NCBI RefSeq assembly: GCF_000384475.1 | Contig: NZ_ARWB01000001.1 | Span: forward strand, 3,599,039-3,663,038 | Origin: Methylopila sp. M107 | GTDB lineage: Bacteria > Pseudomonadota > Alphaproteobacteria > Rhizobiales > Methylopilaceae | Direction: 5' to 3' | Length of the DNA: 64,000 bases | Part shown: positions 1 through 8,881 of the stretch, piece by piece | Position numbering within the stretch: the stretch's first letter is position 1 | How the letters are laid out: every line of letters starts with the position of its first letter | Notes under the pieces: model-generated | Seen by the model: the letters and a program-made list of their open reading frames with translations, nothing else | Database searches by the model: none | Told to the model about the DNA's origin: nothing | Program-made: the position numbers and the translations under genes

Positions 1-955
1 CGGCCGCAAGGCCGAGCGCCTTCGGATAGCCGGAGAGCTGCTTCATCAGCGCCTTGTCGGCCGAGCCCGAGACGCCGGCCTTCGAGACCAGCAGGCCCGC
101 GGCGGTCGAGACGATCAGCGCGGGGATCTGGCTGACGAGGCCGTCGCCGACCGAGAGCAGCGTGTAGGACTGCGCGGCCTCCGCGAAGCCGAGCCCGTTC
201 TGGGCGATGCCGATGATCATGCCGCCCAGCACGTTGACGAACACGATCAGGAGGCCCGCCACCGCGTCGCCGCGCACGAATTTCGAGGCGCCGTCCATCG
301 CGCCGAAGAAGGTCGATTCGTCTTCCAGTTCCTTGCGCCGCGTCTTCGCCGTCGCCTCGTCGATCAGGCCCGCCGAAAGGTCCGCGTCGATCGCCATCTG
401 CTTGCCCGGCATCGCGTCGAGCGTGAATCTGGCCGCGACCTCCGCGATGCGGCCCGAACCCTTGGTGATGACGACGAAGTTCACGATCACCAGGATCGCG
501 AACACGATGATGCCGATGACGAAATTGCCGCCCATGACGAAGTTGCCGAACGCCTCGATGACGTGGCCGGCGGCGTCGGTCCCCTCATGGCCATGGGCGA
601 GGATGAGGCGCGTCGAGGCGAGGTTGAGCGAGAGCCGCAGCATGGTGGCGACCAGCAGCACGGTCGGGAACGCCGAAAACTCCAGCGGCTTTTCGATGAA
701 CAGCGCCGTCATCAGGATCAGCACCGACAGGATGATCGAGACCGCGAGCAGCACGTCGACCAGGAAGGCCGGCAGCGGGACGATCAGCACGCAGAGAATG
801 ACGAGGACGCCGAGCGCGAGCCCGATATTGCCGCTCAGCAGCGTATTCCAGGCCGCATGGGCCCAGCCGGGCAGGGCGACGCCGCCGGCGGAACCGCCCA
901 GCGCCTTCGGGACTCTTGGCGCGGGACCGCCGTTCCGCACCGTCACATCAGACAT
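1..955 (-). CDS. flhA: Flagellar export apparatus protein FlhA, 5' part
   Basis: Inner-membrane subunit of the flagellar type III export gate. The reading frame runs leftward from the ATG at 955 and leaves the window, so only about the first 318 residues are seen. They hold the usual FlhA membrane start (repeated hydrophobic segments from about residue 35) and the highly conserved FlhA stretch with [15 protein letters not shown], then a cytoplasmic loop with [13 protein letters not shown]. The start lies just downstream of a CtrA-like box and an ftr-like palindrome on the same strand. In Caulobacter flhA follows flbD; here about 6.5 kb separates them. Confidence 0.95.
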   Translation of the reverse strand, partial: MSDVTVRNGGPAPRVPKALGGSAGGVALPGWAHAAWNTLLSGNIGLALGVLVILCVLIVPLPAFLVDVLLAVSIILSVLILMTALFIEKPLEFSAFPTVLLVATMLRLSLNLASTRLILAHGHEGTDAAGHVIEAFGNFVMGGNFVIGIIVFAILVIVNFVVITKGSGRIAEVAARFTLDAMPGKQMAIDADLSAGLIDEATAKTRRKELEDESTFFGAMDGASKFVRGDAVAGLLIVFVNVLGGMIIGIAQNGLGFAEAAQSYTLLSVGDGLVSQIPALIVSTAAGLLVSKAGVSGSADKALMKQLSGYPKALGLAA

Positions 956-986
956 CGACGCACCTCTGGCGGCGCACAAGAACCCG

Positions 987-1027
987 CCCGGCAGAAATTG
1001 CCGGGCGCATGGTTAACGGGGCGTTAC
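987..1027 (-). promoter_or_regulatory. flhA promoter: CtrA-like box plus ftr-like palindrome
   Basis: Read on the minus strand, a GTAA-N7-TTAA box (1013-1027) is followed after 7 bp by the palindrome CCCGGCAATTTCTGCCGGG (987-1005, 7-bp arms, 5-bp spacer). The box matches the CtrA consensus TTAA-N7-TTAA. The palindrome resembles the ftr elements bound by FlbD in Caulobacter. The same arrangement with the same 7-bp gap lies upstream of fliF. Assignment to CtrA and FlbD is inferred from motif and context. Confidence 0.65.
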
Positions 1028-1136
1028 GGTCGGCTTCCGTTGCGTCGCAGGCGGACCGTGCGAAGCGCCGCGCGGGGGACGGAGAGGGTGGGGCGATGTG
1101 CTCTCACGGGCGGCGTCGGAAGCGGTGGCGCTCGAC

Positions 1137-1290
1137 GCCCGCCCCCTCCACCGTGCTGCGCACGGTCCCCCTCCCCCATGCCTGCGGCATGGAGGAGGAT
1201 CCGCGCACGGCCCGCGACGCTTCTTGATCCTCCCCTGCGCCCTTCGGCGCGGGGGAGGGGGACCGCCGAAGGCGGTGGAGGGGGCGGGCT
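1137..1290. repeat. Paired palindrome, family D copy 1
   Basis: Two GC-rich hairpin units face each other inside an outer inverted pair (gcccgccccctccaccg near 1137 and its complement near 1290). Related modules lie at 47667-47819 and 60556-60713. Looks like a REP/BIME-type intergenic element. Confidence 0.75.
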
Positions 1291-1315
1291 CGCGCGAGAT
1301 TTCCATGCTGTCTTG

Positions 1316-1459
1316 TTCCCCTCCCCCATGCGGGGAGGGGCTAGGGGTGGGGGTGGTTCAGAACGGAGCTCCTGGGGCGAAGCGGCTCTACGCCGACGCG
1401 GGGCGCTTTATCCGGAGGGACCCCCCCCCCTAACCCCTCCCCGCAAGGGGGAGGGGGAC
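1316..1459. repeat. Paired palindrome, family B copy 1
   Basis: Two inverted hairpins of the type cccctcccc-N4-5-ggggagggg, each followed inward by a taggggtggggg-like arm, flank a spacer of about 65 bp. The copy at 47497-47640 has a closely similar spacer in inverse orientation. A third copy is at 46658-46811. Confidence 0.8.
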
Positions 1460-1460
1460 A

Positions 1461-1986
1461 GCAGCGTCGCGGCGGGTTTGGAAATAGCAGTACTAGGTAT
1501 TTTGTCCTTGACATTATTCCCATCATCCCGCACGCTCCCTTCACCTCCTCCCGCCGGGAGGCGCGTCCGGACCGGCCGTTCGCGCGGGATGTGAGGGCGG
1601 CGCCTGCGCGGCTTCAGCACCGGTCTGAAGCCTCCCGGGACGTCGATCGAAGGCTTTTCGCGGCGGAAGCCGGAAGCTTTTGGCCGATGAGGTCAAGGGC
1701 GCCCGGACAACGCCAAGGAACGACGGCCGCCCGCCCTGCACTATGACGGGGCCGCCCTTCAGTGGGCCGTAACGCGGCGGGACTGGTCCGGACCCCTTTG
1801 GGAAACCGAAGGGCCAACGGGTCGCCCGACGTCGGAGCGCGGTTCCTTCGAGCGACGCAAAATCGCCGTGCGTGGGGCGCCGGGCGACCGGTTCTCTAAG
1901 TTTTAAGATGCGGCCGCCTGGCGTCCCCGCCTCCCTGTTCATCCCTCGCGCGAAAATTCGCGGCGAGGACGATGGAGGCTGTCCGG
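1461..1986 (-). repeat. 526-bp structured dispersed element, copy 1
   Basis: This stretch is repeated in inverse orientation at 46843-47369 with only scattered substitutions. It is framed by paired palindromes on both sides, as is the other copy. Read on the minus strand it can form several strong helices, including GGTCGCCCG with CGGGCGACC and a terminal arm built from ATCCCGCGC and GCGTGCGGGAT enclosing CTCCCGGCGGGAG. One frame (1541-1942) is open in both copies, but nearly all differences would change the amino acid, so I do not call a protein. A structured non-coding RNA or mobile DNA element is more likely. Confidence 0.75.
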
Positions 1987-2018
1987 GCGAGGGGAGCGAA
2001 ATCGGGCGCGACGTTTCC

Positions 2019-2174
2019 GCCCCCTCTCCCCTTGTGGGAGAGGGTTGGGGTGAGGGGTCCGGTTCGGGATAAGGCGGATCGTGCGAACGTCGAACTCTGC
2101 AGCAGATCCTGAAGCGGACCCCTCATCCGACCTCCGCTTCGCTCCGGCCGCCGTCTCCCGCAAGGGGAGAAGGG
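2019..2174. repeat. Paired palindrome, family E copy 1
   Basis: A hairpin of the type ccctctcccc-N-gggagaggg with a ttggggtgagggg arm faces a second unit ending ctcccgcaaggggag. Related modules are at 40741-40890, 47370-47485 and 62819-62961. Confidence 0.7.
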
Positions 2175-2261
2175 AAGCGCGCCGCGGCGCTCGCCGCCCC
2201 CACAAGGTTCGGTGCTATAGGGCCGTCGGCGCTCAAACGGCGCGACGCGAAGGGGACTGGC

Positions 2262-3479
2262 ATGGCCGCACTGGACATAGCGATCGCGGGCGCCGGCGTC
2301 GGGGGACTTGCGGCGGCGCTCGGGCTCGCGCGGCTCGGCCATCGCGTCGTGCTTGTCGAGAAATTCGCGGAGCCGCGCCCGCTCGGCTCCGGGCTCATCC
2401 TGCAGCCGACCGGCCTCGGCGTTCTGCAGTCGCTCGGCCTGATCGACGAGATCAGGGCGCATGGGCGGCGCATCCATCGGCTGTTCGGCAAGAGCGGCGG
2501 CCGCGTCGTGCTCGACGTCGCTTACGCGGCGCTTGGCGACGTCGAGGCCGTGGCGGTGCACAGGTCGGCGCTGTTCGGCGCGCTGTTTTCCGCTGTCGAG
2601 CGGGAGGCCGGCGTTTCGCTGGAGCGCGGCTTCGAGGTGGCGGGGCTCGAGCGATACGCCGGGGGCCGGCCCGCGCTGGTCGCGCAGGACGGAAAGCGCA
2701 TCGGGCCGTTCGATCTCGTGGTCGACGCCGCCGGCGCGCGATCGCCGCTTTCGGCGGATTTTCCGGCGCGACGCCGCGCGCTCGGCTATGGCGCGATCTG
2801 GGCCAACGTGCCCTGGCCCGGCGCGCCGTTCGACCAGGGCTCGCTCGAACAGCGCTACGCCCGCGCCCACGCCATGACGGGCGTGCTGCCGATCGGCCGG
2901 CGCTTCGGCGAGGCGGAGGAGCTCGCCGCGTTCTTCTGGAGCATCAAGCCGGAGCGCTTCGCGGACTGGCGCGCCCGGGGGCTCGGGCGCTGGCGCGACG
3001 ACGTCGCGCGGCTCTGGCCGGAAGCCGGCGCCGTGGTCGACGGCGTCGTCGATCTCGACCAGATGATCCTTGCGGCCTATGGCCACCACACGCTGGCGCG
3101 GCCGTATCGCGAGCGGCTCGCGGTGATCGGCGACGCGGCGCATGCGACGAGCCCGCAGCTCGGGCAGGGCGCCAACATGGCGCTGCTCGACGCCGAGGCG
3201 CTCACCGCCGCTGTCGCGGAAAATCCCGACCCGGAGCGCGCGCCGGAGGCCTACGCCAGGGCGCGGCGCGCGCATGTCCGGCTCTACCAGGCGATGAGCG
3301 CGGCGTTCACGCCGTTCTACCAGTCCGACAGCCGCGTGCTGCCGGCGCTCAGGGACTGGATGTTCGCGCCGGTCTCGCGCGCGCCGGGGATGGACCGCAT
3401 GCTCGCCGCGCTGGTCGCGGGGTCGGTGGGACGGAAGGCGCTCAGCCCGCCAGCAGTCCGCTCGCAAGCCCTACGCTGA
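2262..3479 (+). CDS. FAD-dependent aromatic-ring-type monooxygenase
   Basis: A 405-residue flavoprotein of the p-hydroxybenzoate hydroxylase superfamily. These enzymes use NAD(P)H and oxygen to hydroxylate small, often aromatic, substrates in the cytoplasm. Visible signatures are the N-terminal dinucleotide fold GAGVGGLAAALGLARLG (about residues 10-26), an internal DLVVDAAGARS motif, and the late FAD-binding motif GDAAHATSPQLGQGANMAL near residue 290. The ATG at 2262 directly precedes the conserved first beta strand. The 3' end overlaps the convergent DUF1345 gene by 38 bp. The substrate cannot be told from sequence; no pathway neighbours are present. Confidence 0.85.
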   Translation: MAALDIAIAGAGVGGLAAALGLARLGHRVVLVEKFAEPRPLGSGLILQPTGLGVLQSLGLIDEIRAHGRRIHRLFGKSGGRVVLDVAYAALGDVEAVAVHRSALFGALFSAVEREAGVSLERGFEVAGLERYAGGRPALVAQDGKRIGPFDLVVDAAGARSPLSADFPARRRALGYGAIWANVPWPGAPFDQGSLEQRYARAHAMTGVLPIGRRFGEAEELAAFFWSIKPERFADWRARGLGRWRDDVARLWPEAGAVVDGVVDLDQMILAAYGHHTLARPYRERLAVIGDAAHATSPQLGQGANMALLDAEALTAAVAENPDPERAPEAYARARRAHVRLYQAMSAAFTPFYQSDSRVLPALRDWMFAPVSRAPGMDRMLAALVAGSVGRKALSPPAVRSQALR

Positions 3480-4065
3480 TCGCGATGATGACGGTGTTGA
3501 ACACGAAGGAGATCGCGCCGTGAACGAGCGTCAGCCTGCGCATCTCGCCGGTCGTCGTGTCGACGTCGGAGGTCTGGAACGTCATGCCGATCGTGAAGGC
3601 GTAATAGGCGAAGTCCGCGAAGCGCGGCGCTTCGCCGGGAAAATCGAGGCCGGGCGACTTCGCGCCGCCCGCAAAGCACCGATGCGCGTAATGCGCGGCG
3701 AAGACGGTGTGGAGCAGGAACCACGACGACACGATGGTGGCGGCCGCGAGCGCGAGCGTCGCCCCGCTCGACTTGTTCGACACCATGTCGAAGATCGCCA
3801 CCATGCTGGCCGCGACCGCAGCCGTCAGGATCAGCGTGATCGCCCAGCGCCCCTCGTCCTCCTCGCTCGACCAGGCCCGGACCTCGTCGGCCGAGGCCGG
3901 CGCGAGGCTCGCCCACACATGGGCCGCATAGGCGAGCGCGGCCGCGTCCCACCCGATCGCGGTCGCGATCTCGACCGGGGCTGCGAGCCGCGCCAGCGCG
4001 CCGACCGCAAGGCCGATCGCCGCGCACACGGCGAAGCGCAGGCCATGGCCCGCAAGACCTGTCAT
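3442..4065 (-). CDS. DUF1345 family integral membrane protein
   Basis: A 207-residue hydrophobic protein with about five membrane segments and the DUF1345 pattern, including the C-terminal TIGMTFQTSDVDTTTGEMRR loop followed by HGAISFVFNTVIIA. The function of the family is unknown. I chose the ATG at 4065, preceded by GGAAGG, rather than the upstream start at 4128, because the extra 21 residues are polar and arginine-rich. Its 3' end runs 38 bp into the convergent monooxygenase gene. Confidence 0.8.
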   Translation of the reverse strand: MTGLAGHGLRFAVCAAIGLAVGALARLAAPVEIATAIGWDAAALAYAAHVWASLAPASADEVRAWSSEEDEGRWAITLILTAAVAASMVAIFDMVSNKSSGATLALAAATIVSSWFLLHTVFAAHYAHRCFAGGAKSPGLDFPGEAPRFADFAYYAFTIGMTFQTSDVDTTTGEMRRLTLVHGAISFVFNTVIIAISVGLASGLLAG

Positions 4066-4178
4066 CGGATACGCGCCTTCCCGTGCGGCTCGCGCCGAAT
4101 TGCGCCGCCTCGCGGCATGACTTACCACCGCGGAGCGCGGCCCCGCACGCCAATCGCACGCGATCCGGATCTGGCGTC

Positions 4179-5255
4179 ATGACCGAAGGTCGTCGTCCTG
4201 CCTGCTATATCCATGTCGGTCCGCACAAGACGGGATCGAGCTCGATCAAGCATTACGCGCTCGCCAATCTCGCGGCGCTCGATGAACTCGGCCTTTTCCA
4301 CCCGCGGCTGAAACCGGACGGCGCGAGGCGCGGCCGCAGCCATGACGACCTGGCCTATGTCGACGAGATCCGGCCGGACGGCGCGCTGAAACCCGGCGCG
4401 GAGCTCTGGCCCGAAATCGACGCGGTCGCGCGGCGGGGCGAGAAGGACATCCTGATTTCGGAAGAGCACCTGTGCCGGGCGCTCGCCGACCGAGATGTCC
4501 TCGACCGCGTCCTGACCTTCTTCGAGACGCGCGGCTATCGCGTCGCCATCCTGGCTTACGTGCGCGACCAGCCGGCCTGGCTGAACAGCTGGTACGTGCA
4601 GAGCCAGAAACGCTTCGCCGGTCTGATGACGTTCGACGAGTTCGTCGCCGAGGCCGACCGGCGGGGCCGGGTCGAGCCGGCGGCCTATCTCGCGCATTTC
4701 ATCGCGGAGCCGCGCTGCGAACTGGAGATCGTGTCGTTCGAGCGCGCCGCGGCCGCGGGGCTGGAAGACGATTTCATCCGCCGCTGCGGGATCGACCCGA
4801 AGAGCCCCCGGCTGGTCCGAAAGCCGCTCCGCAATCCGAACGCGGGGGCGAAGTCGGTGTTCTGCGCGCAGGAGATCATGCGCCGGCTCGGGCCCGGACC
4901 GCGCCTCAAGGCCCTCGACGGCTTCGTGCCCGTCTGCGCCGGCTTCAAGCGCCGCTACGTCGCCTATGGCTGGGAGGCGACGCCGTTCGTCGCGCTGACC
5001 GAGGAGAACGTCGCCCGCATCCGCGCCCGATACGCCGAGGGCAACGAGGCGTTCGCGCAGGAGTTCTTCGGCATGTCCTGGGGCGAACTCTGTCCCGCAA
5101 AACCGTTCGAGACGTCGGTGTTCGATCCGACGCAGGCGTCGTGGTGGGAGCGCATGAGGATCGAGCTTCTGGTGCGCGGCACGGCCGCGAAGCTCGCCGG
5201 GCTGCGCGCCGCGGAGGCCGAAGCGAAGCGCCGTCGCCGCGCCAAAGCGGGCTAG
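4179..5255 (+). CDS. Sulfotransferase-like protein
   Basis: A 358-residue protein starting with a strand-loop-helix (YIHVGPHKTGSSSIK, residues 10-24) that matches the PAPS-binding 5' phosphosulfate loop of sulfotransferases, with the expected lysine at residue 17. A second conserved region (DILISEEHLCRAL, near residue 95) fits the 3' phosphate-binding element. The family transfers sulfuryl groups to glycans or other acceptors; the acceptor is unknown. The C terminus is a basic, alanine-rich helix. I chose the ATG at 4179 because the sequence upstream is low-complexity. Two related genes lie at 36005 and 36965. Confidence 0.7.
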   Translation: MTEGRRPACYIHVGPHKTGSSSIKHYALANLAALDELGLFHPRLKPDGARRGRSHDDLAYVDEIRPDGALKPGAELWPEIDAVARRGEKDILISEEHLCRALADRDVLDRVLTFFETRGYRVAILAYVRDQPAWLNSWYVQSQKRFAGLMTFDEFVAEADRRGRVEPAAYLAHFIAEPRCELEIVSFERAAAAGLEDDFIRRCGIDPKSPRLVRKPLRNPNAGAKSVFCAQEIMRRLGPGPRLKALDGFVPVCAGFKRRYVAYGWEATPFVALTEENVARIRARYAEGNEAFAQEFFGMSWGELCPAKPFETSVFDPTQASWWERMRIELLVRGTAAKLAGLRAAEAEAKRRRRAKAG

Positions 5256-5312
5256 GCTCGCCAGCCCCGACCGCCCCTCGCGGATCGGCGCGCCGGCGCT
5301 ATATTCGGAAAC

Positions 5313-5876
5313 ATGGGGGCCATGCGCGATCGCCGGCCGCCGACAGGAGCCTTGAGCCGCAGCATGTCCTTCCGCGTTCTCGTCGTCCTGCTCGTCCTGG
5401 TGCTCGCGCCGGTCGCGGCGTTCCTGCACTACGTGCTGCCGCGCCACGACGTGGTGCGCATCGTCAACACGGAGGTGCGCCGCGTCGACTTCTCCGGCAA
5501 GCAGGTCGACCCGTCGAACCCGGCCGCGAACCGCGACGTCTACTTCATCTACGCCGAGGACATCGAGACACGGAAGCCGCACGTCTACCGCAACGAGGAC
5601 ACACGCTGGGGCTTCCCGTTCTACCTCAAGTTCAACTCCGCCGACGTCCAGGCCGTCGCGTCCTCGGTCGCGGGCGAGAAGGGCGTGGCGCTGATCACCA
5701 AATATGGCTGGCGGTTCGACATCTTCTCCTGGTTCCCGAACGCCGTCAGCGTGCGCCGCTGGGACCCGGCCGACACGGTGGTGCCGTGGTTCAACATCGT
5801 GGTCTTCACGGTCTTCGGGCTGCTCGCGCTGGCGATCGTCCTGCGGCTCAGGCGGCGCAGATCGGTCGGGGTCTAA
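5313..5876 (+). CDS. DUF1523 family membrane protein
   Basis: A 187-residue protein with an N-terminal membrane segment (about residues 19-42), an extracytoplasmic domain containing RNEDTRWGFPFYLKFNSADVQA, and a C-terminal membrane segment followed by a basic RRRR tail. This layout and the conserved WFPNAVSVRRW stretch match the DUF1523 family of alphaproteobacteria, whose role is unknown. A second start at 5364 (MSFRVL) sits directly before the membrane segment and has AGGAG 14 nt upstream, so the true start may be there. Confidence 0.75.
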   Translation: MGAMRDRRPPTGALSRSMSFRVLVVLLVLVLAPVAAFLHYVLPRHDVVRIVNTEVRRVDFSGKQVDPSNPAANRDVYFIYAEDIETRKPHVYRNEDTRWGFPFYLKFNSADVQAVASSVAGEKGVALITKYGWRFDIFSWFPNAVSVRRWDPADTVVPWFNIVVFTVFGLLALAIVLRLRRRRSVGV

Positions 5877-6009
5877 GTCGCCGATGTGATCACGCGCGAT
5901 CGTGTTGACGGCGTAGCCTGCTGATCTTCCAAACGATTTGAGATTTGGCTAGGGTGCCCCCGCACGCGCGACGCGGGGGTCGACGTCGCGGGTTGCGCTT
6001 CGGGCGATC

Positions 6010-7263
6010 ATGGTCGGCGTCGGTCTCCTCACGCTTCAGGCGTTCATCTACTTCTCGGTGATGGCGGCGCTGCTCGCCAGCCGCAAGACGTTCGGCGTCG
6101 GACTGTTCGTCTGTGCGCTCGGCGTGATGCATTTCCTTGAGACCTACCTTGCGGCGGTGTTTTTCATCGAGCTGCCGTTCGGGCTGCTGTCGCCGGGCTC
6201 CACGGTGCTGTTCTCCGGCAAGCTGATGATGTTCCTGCTGCTCTATATCCGCGAGGACGCGGAGGTGGTGCGGCAGCCGATCTACGGCCTGCTGATCGGC
6301 AACATCCTGCTCGCCGTGCTCGCGCTGATCCTCAGGCTCCACGCCGACGTCTACCGGATGCCCGGCTACGCGCCCGACCTCGCCTTCCTCGACCAGATCG
6401 GCGTGCTGATGATCTGGGGCACGATCCTCCTGTTCGTCGACTGCATCGCGCTGATCATGCTCTACGAGCGCGCGTCGCGCTGGTTCGGGCGGAACGCCTT
6501 CCTGGCGGCGTTCGCCAGTTCGGCGGTGGTCCTGAGCCTCGACCAGCTCGCCTTCTACCCGGTGCTGCACTGGATGACCGGCACGCCGTTCGAGGCGCTG
6601 CTCGGCGGCTGGGTCGCCAAGATGGGCGCGGCGCTGTTCTACAGCGTGATGCTCGGCCTTTATCTGTCGTTCGTGGAGCCGGTCGAGCCGAGGAACGGAC
6701 GCCGCTCGCTCGCCGACATTTTTCACGCGCTGACCTATCGCAACCGCTACGAGGACCTGCTGGCGCGCTCGCTCACCGACGAGGTGACGGGCGTGCGCAA
6801 CCGCGCGGCCTTCGAGCAGATCTGCCGCGAATGGATGGAGCGCACCTCGCTTGACGGCCGCCCCGTGACGGTCGCGATGGCCGACGTCGACCATTTCAAG
6901 GCGATCAACGACCAGCACGGCCACGCCGCCGGCGACCGCGTGCTGCGCGCCGTGGGGCTGACGCTGCAGAAGCATGTGCGCGACGGCGACATGGTGTTCC
7001 GCTATGGCGGCGAAGAGTTCGCGATGGTGTTCCGCGGCCTCGCGCACCCGGCCGCGATGGAGATCGCCGAACGCCTGCGCGCCGCCGTGTCCGCGGAGGT
7101 CGATCCGCTGAACAAGAGGCCCGTGACGGTGAGCATCGGCGTCGCGAGTTCGGCGCTGGGCGCGGGCGACCTGCGCGGGCTCTTGGACAAGGCCGACAAG
7201 CGCCTCTACGAGGCGAAGCGCATGGGGCGAAACCGCGTGATCGGCGAAGTCGCCCCGGCGTAA
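6010..7263 (+). CDS. Membrane-bound diguanylate cyclase (GGDEF)
   Basis: A 417-residue protein that should make cyclic di-GMP from two GTP. Residues 1-220 hold about six or seven hydrophobic segments, with the stretch LSPGSTVLFSGKLMMFLLLY followed by REDAEVVRQPIYGLL, which resembles VUT/YhhQ-type membrane regions fused to some GGDEF proteins. The catalytic domain follows (about residues 250-410). The active-site loop is GGEEF (333-337). The product-inhibition I-site RDGD (RxxD, 324-327) lies five residues upstream, so feedback control is expected. It sits between flhA and the rest of the flagellar block, so a motility role is plausible but not shown. Confidence 0.9.
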   Translation: MVGVGLLTLQAFIYFSVMAALLASRKTFGVGLFVCALGVMHFLETYLAAVFFIELPFGLLSPGSTVLFSGKLMMFLLLYIREDAEVVRQPIYGLLIGNILLAVLALILRLHADVYRMPGYAPDLAFLDQIGVLMIWGTILLFVDCIALIMLYERASRWFGRNAFLAAFASSAVVLSLDQLAFYPVLHWMTGTPFEALLGGWVAKMGAALFYSVMLGLYLSFVEPVEPRNGRRSLADIFHALTYRNRYEDLLARSLTDEVTGVRNRAAFEQICREWMERTSLDGRPVTVAMADVDHFKAINDQHGHAAGDRVLRAVGLTLQKHVRDGDMVFRYGGEEFAMVFRGLAHPAAMEIAERLRAAVSAEVDPLNKRPVTVSIGVASSALGAGDLRGLLDKADKRLYEAKRMGRNRVIGEVAPA

Positions 7264-7311
7264 CGGGCCGCTTCAGGCGGCGAGCGAGTTCCCAAGTTCG
7301 ATGATCGCGCT

Positions 7312-7488
7312 CTACCGCCTCGCCGGGTCCAGCGCAGGGATCGGGAACGCGCCGGCCCGACAGGTCGCGGCCGCATCGGCGCAAAACGCCCTGAGCGCGG
7401 CGTCCGCGTCGGGCGAATTGGCCTGCCGCTCGAAATGGGCGGCGGCTTCCGCCAGCGCCCGCCGGTAGTCGATCGTCGCTTCGTCCAT
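7312..7488 (-). CDS. Small hypothetical protein downstream of flbD
   Basis: A 58-residue acidic/alanine-rich helical protein (starts MDEATIDYRRALAEAAAHFE, ends PALDPARR) with two cysteines. The ATG at 7488 has TGAGG 6 nt upstream. An in-frame GTG at 7500 overlaps the flbD stop, so the gene is probably translated with flbD as the last member of the fliF operon. I do not recognise the family. Confidence 0.5.
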   Translation of the reverse strand: MDEATIDYRRALAEAAAHFERQANSPDADAALRAFCADAAATCRAGAFPIPALDPARR

Positions 7489-7496
7489 GACTGTCC

Positions 7497-8858
7497 TCAC
7501 GCCGCCGCTACGCCGGCCTGTGGAGGCGGCACCGCAAAGCCTTCGTCGTCGTATTGGTTGAGTTTGTTCCGCAGCGTCCGGATCGAGATTCCGAGGATGT
7601 TGGCCGCGTGGGTGCGGTTGCCGCGGGTGTGGCCGAGCGTGTCGAAGATCAGGTCGCGCTCGACGTCGGCGAGCGTCATGCCGACGAAGGAGCGGGTGAC
7701 CTGCTCGGCGGTCTCGACGGCATGCGCGGCGGTCCCGCGCGCGGCGGCCGAGAGCGGCGCGCCGTCGGGGCTGCGGATTGCGTCGACGCCGATCTCGGAG
7801 CCGACCGCGAGCAGCACCGCGCGATGGATGGTGTTCTCGAGCTCCCGGACGTTGCCGGGGAAGCGCGAGCGGGTCAGCTCGCCGCGGGCCTCGGACGACA
7901 GCGGGCGAACCGGAAAGCCGTTGATGCGCGCATATTTGTTGGCGAAATGCGCCGCGAGCGCGAGCACGTCGGCGGGCCGTTCGCGCAGCGCAGGGATCTT
8001 CAGGTTCACGACGTTGAGGCGGTAGAGCAGGTCCTCGCGGAACGTCCCCTTGCGGACCTCGTCGGCGAGGACGCGGTTCGAGGTCGCGATCACGCGGATG
8101 TCGACCGGCACGGGCTTGCCGCCGCCGACGCGGTCGATGACGCGCTCCTGCAGCGCGCGCAGGAGCTTGGCCTGCAGGCGCACGTCCATTTCGGAGATTT
8201 CGTCGAGCAGCAGCGTGCCGCCGCTCGCCTCCTCGAACTTGCCGATGCGCCGGGCCGACGCGCCGGTGAACGCGCCCTTCTCGTGGCCGAACAGCTCGCT
8301 TTCGAGCAGCTGCTCGGGGATCGCGGCGCAGTTCACCGAGACGAAGGGCGCCTTGGCGCGCAGGCTGTGGTCGTGGACATGGCGGGCGAGCATCTCCTTG
8401 CCCGAGCCGCTCTCGCCGGTGATCAGCACGCTCGCCGAGGACGCCGCGATCTGGGTCGCGAGCTGGACCAGCGAGATCATCGCGGGATCGTGGAAGACCA
8501 TGTCGCGGCTGTCGTCGGCGACCGCCGCCAGCACCGCGCCGATCAGCTCGGGATCGGGGGGGAGGGGGATGTACTCCTTCGCGCCGGCGCGGATGGCGTC
8601 GGCCGCGGCGCGGGCGTCGGTGTCGACGCCGCAGGCGACCACCGGCACATGGAAGCGTTCGGCCACGAGATTGGCGACCAGCTCGCGCACGTCGAGCGCG
8701 ACGTCGACCATGATGAGGTCGGCGCCGCGGCCGGCCCGCAGCGTCTTCAGGGCCTGGTCGACCGATTCGGCGTGGGTCACGGCGGCGCCGCGGTTCATCG
8801 CGATCCGGGTCGCGGCGGTCAGCTGGCCCTTCAGATGGCCGACGATGGTGAGGCGCAT
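7497..8858 (-). CDS. flbD: Sigma-54-dependent flagellar regulator FlbD
   Basis: A 453-residue NtrC-type activator that, in Caulobacter, turns on sigma-54-dependent late flagellar genes and represses fliF. Residues 1-115 form a divergent receiver domain (only a VDV where the phosphorylated Asp would be). The AAA+ domain has Walker A GESGSGKE (148-155), the sigma-54 contact loop GAFTGA (195-200) and Walker B GGTLLLDE (213-220). The C terminus carries a Fis-type helix-turn-helix (AANILGISIRTLRNKL). A strong RBS (aggagaggagag) precedes the ATG. It follows fliN by 23 bp, matching the Caulobacter fliF operon order. Confidence 0.93.
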   Translation of the reverse strand: MRLTIVGHLKGQLTAATRIAMNRGAAVTHAESVDQALKTLRAGRGADLIMVDVALDVRELVANLVAERFHVPVVACGVDTDARAAADAIRAGAKEYIPLPPDPELIGAVLAAVADDSRDMVFHDPAMISLVQLATQIAASSASVLITGESGSGKEMLARHVHDHSLRAKAPFVSVNCAAIPEQLLESELFGHEKGAFTGASARRIGKFEEASGGTLLLDEISEMDVRLQAKLLRALQERVIDRVGGGKPVPVDIRVIATSNRVLADEVRKGTFREDLLYRLNVVNLKIPALRERPADVLALAAHFANKYARINGFPVRPLSSEARGELTRSRFPGNVRELENTIHRAVLLAVGSEIGVDAIRSPDGAPLSAAARGTAAHAVETAEQVTRSFVGMTLADVERDLIFDTLGHTRGNRTHAANILGISIRTLRNKLNQYDDEGFAVPPPQAGVAAA

Positions 8859-8881
8859 GGCGGCTCTCCTCTCCTGGTTGG

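Noticed and set aside
1541-1942. A 133-residue protein shared by both 526-bp copies
   Set aside because: Most differences between copies change the amino acid, there is no RBS logic, and the sequence is Arg/Pro-rich as expected for structured GC-rich DNA.
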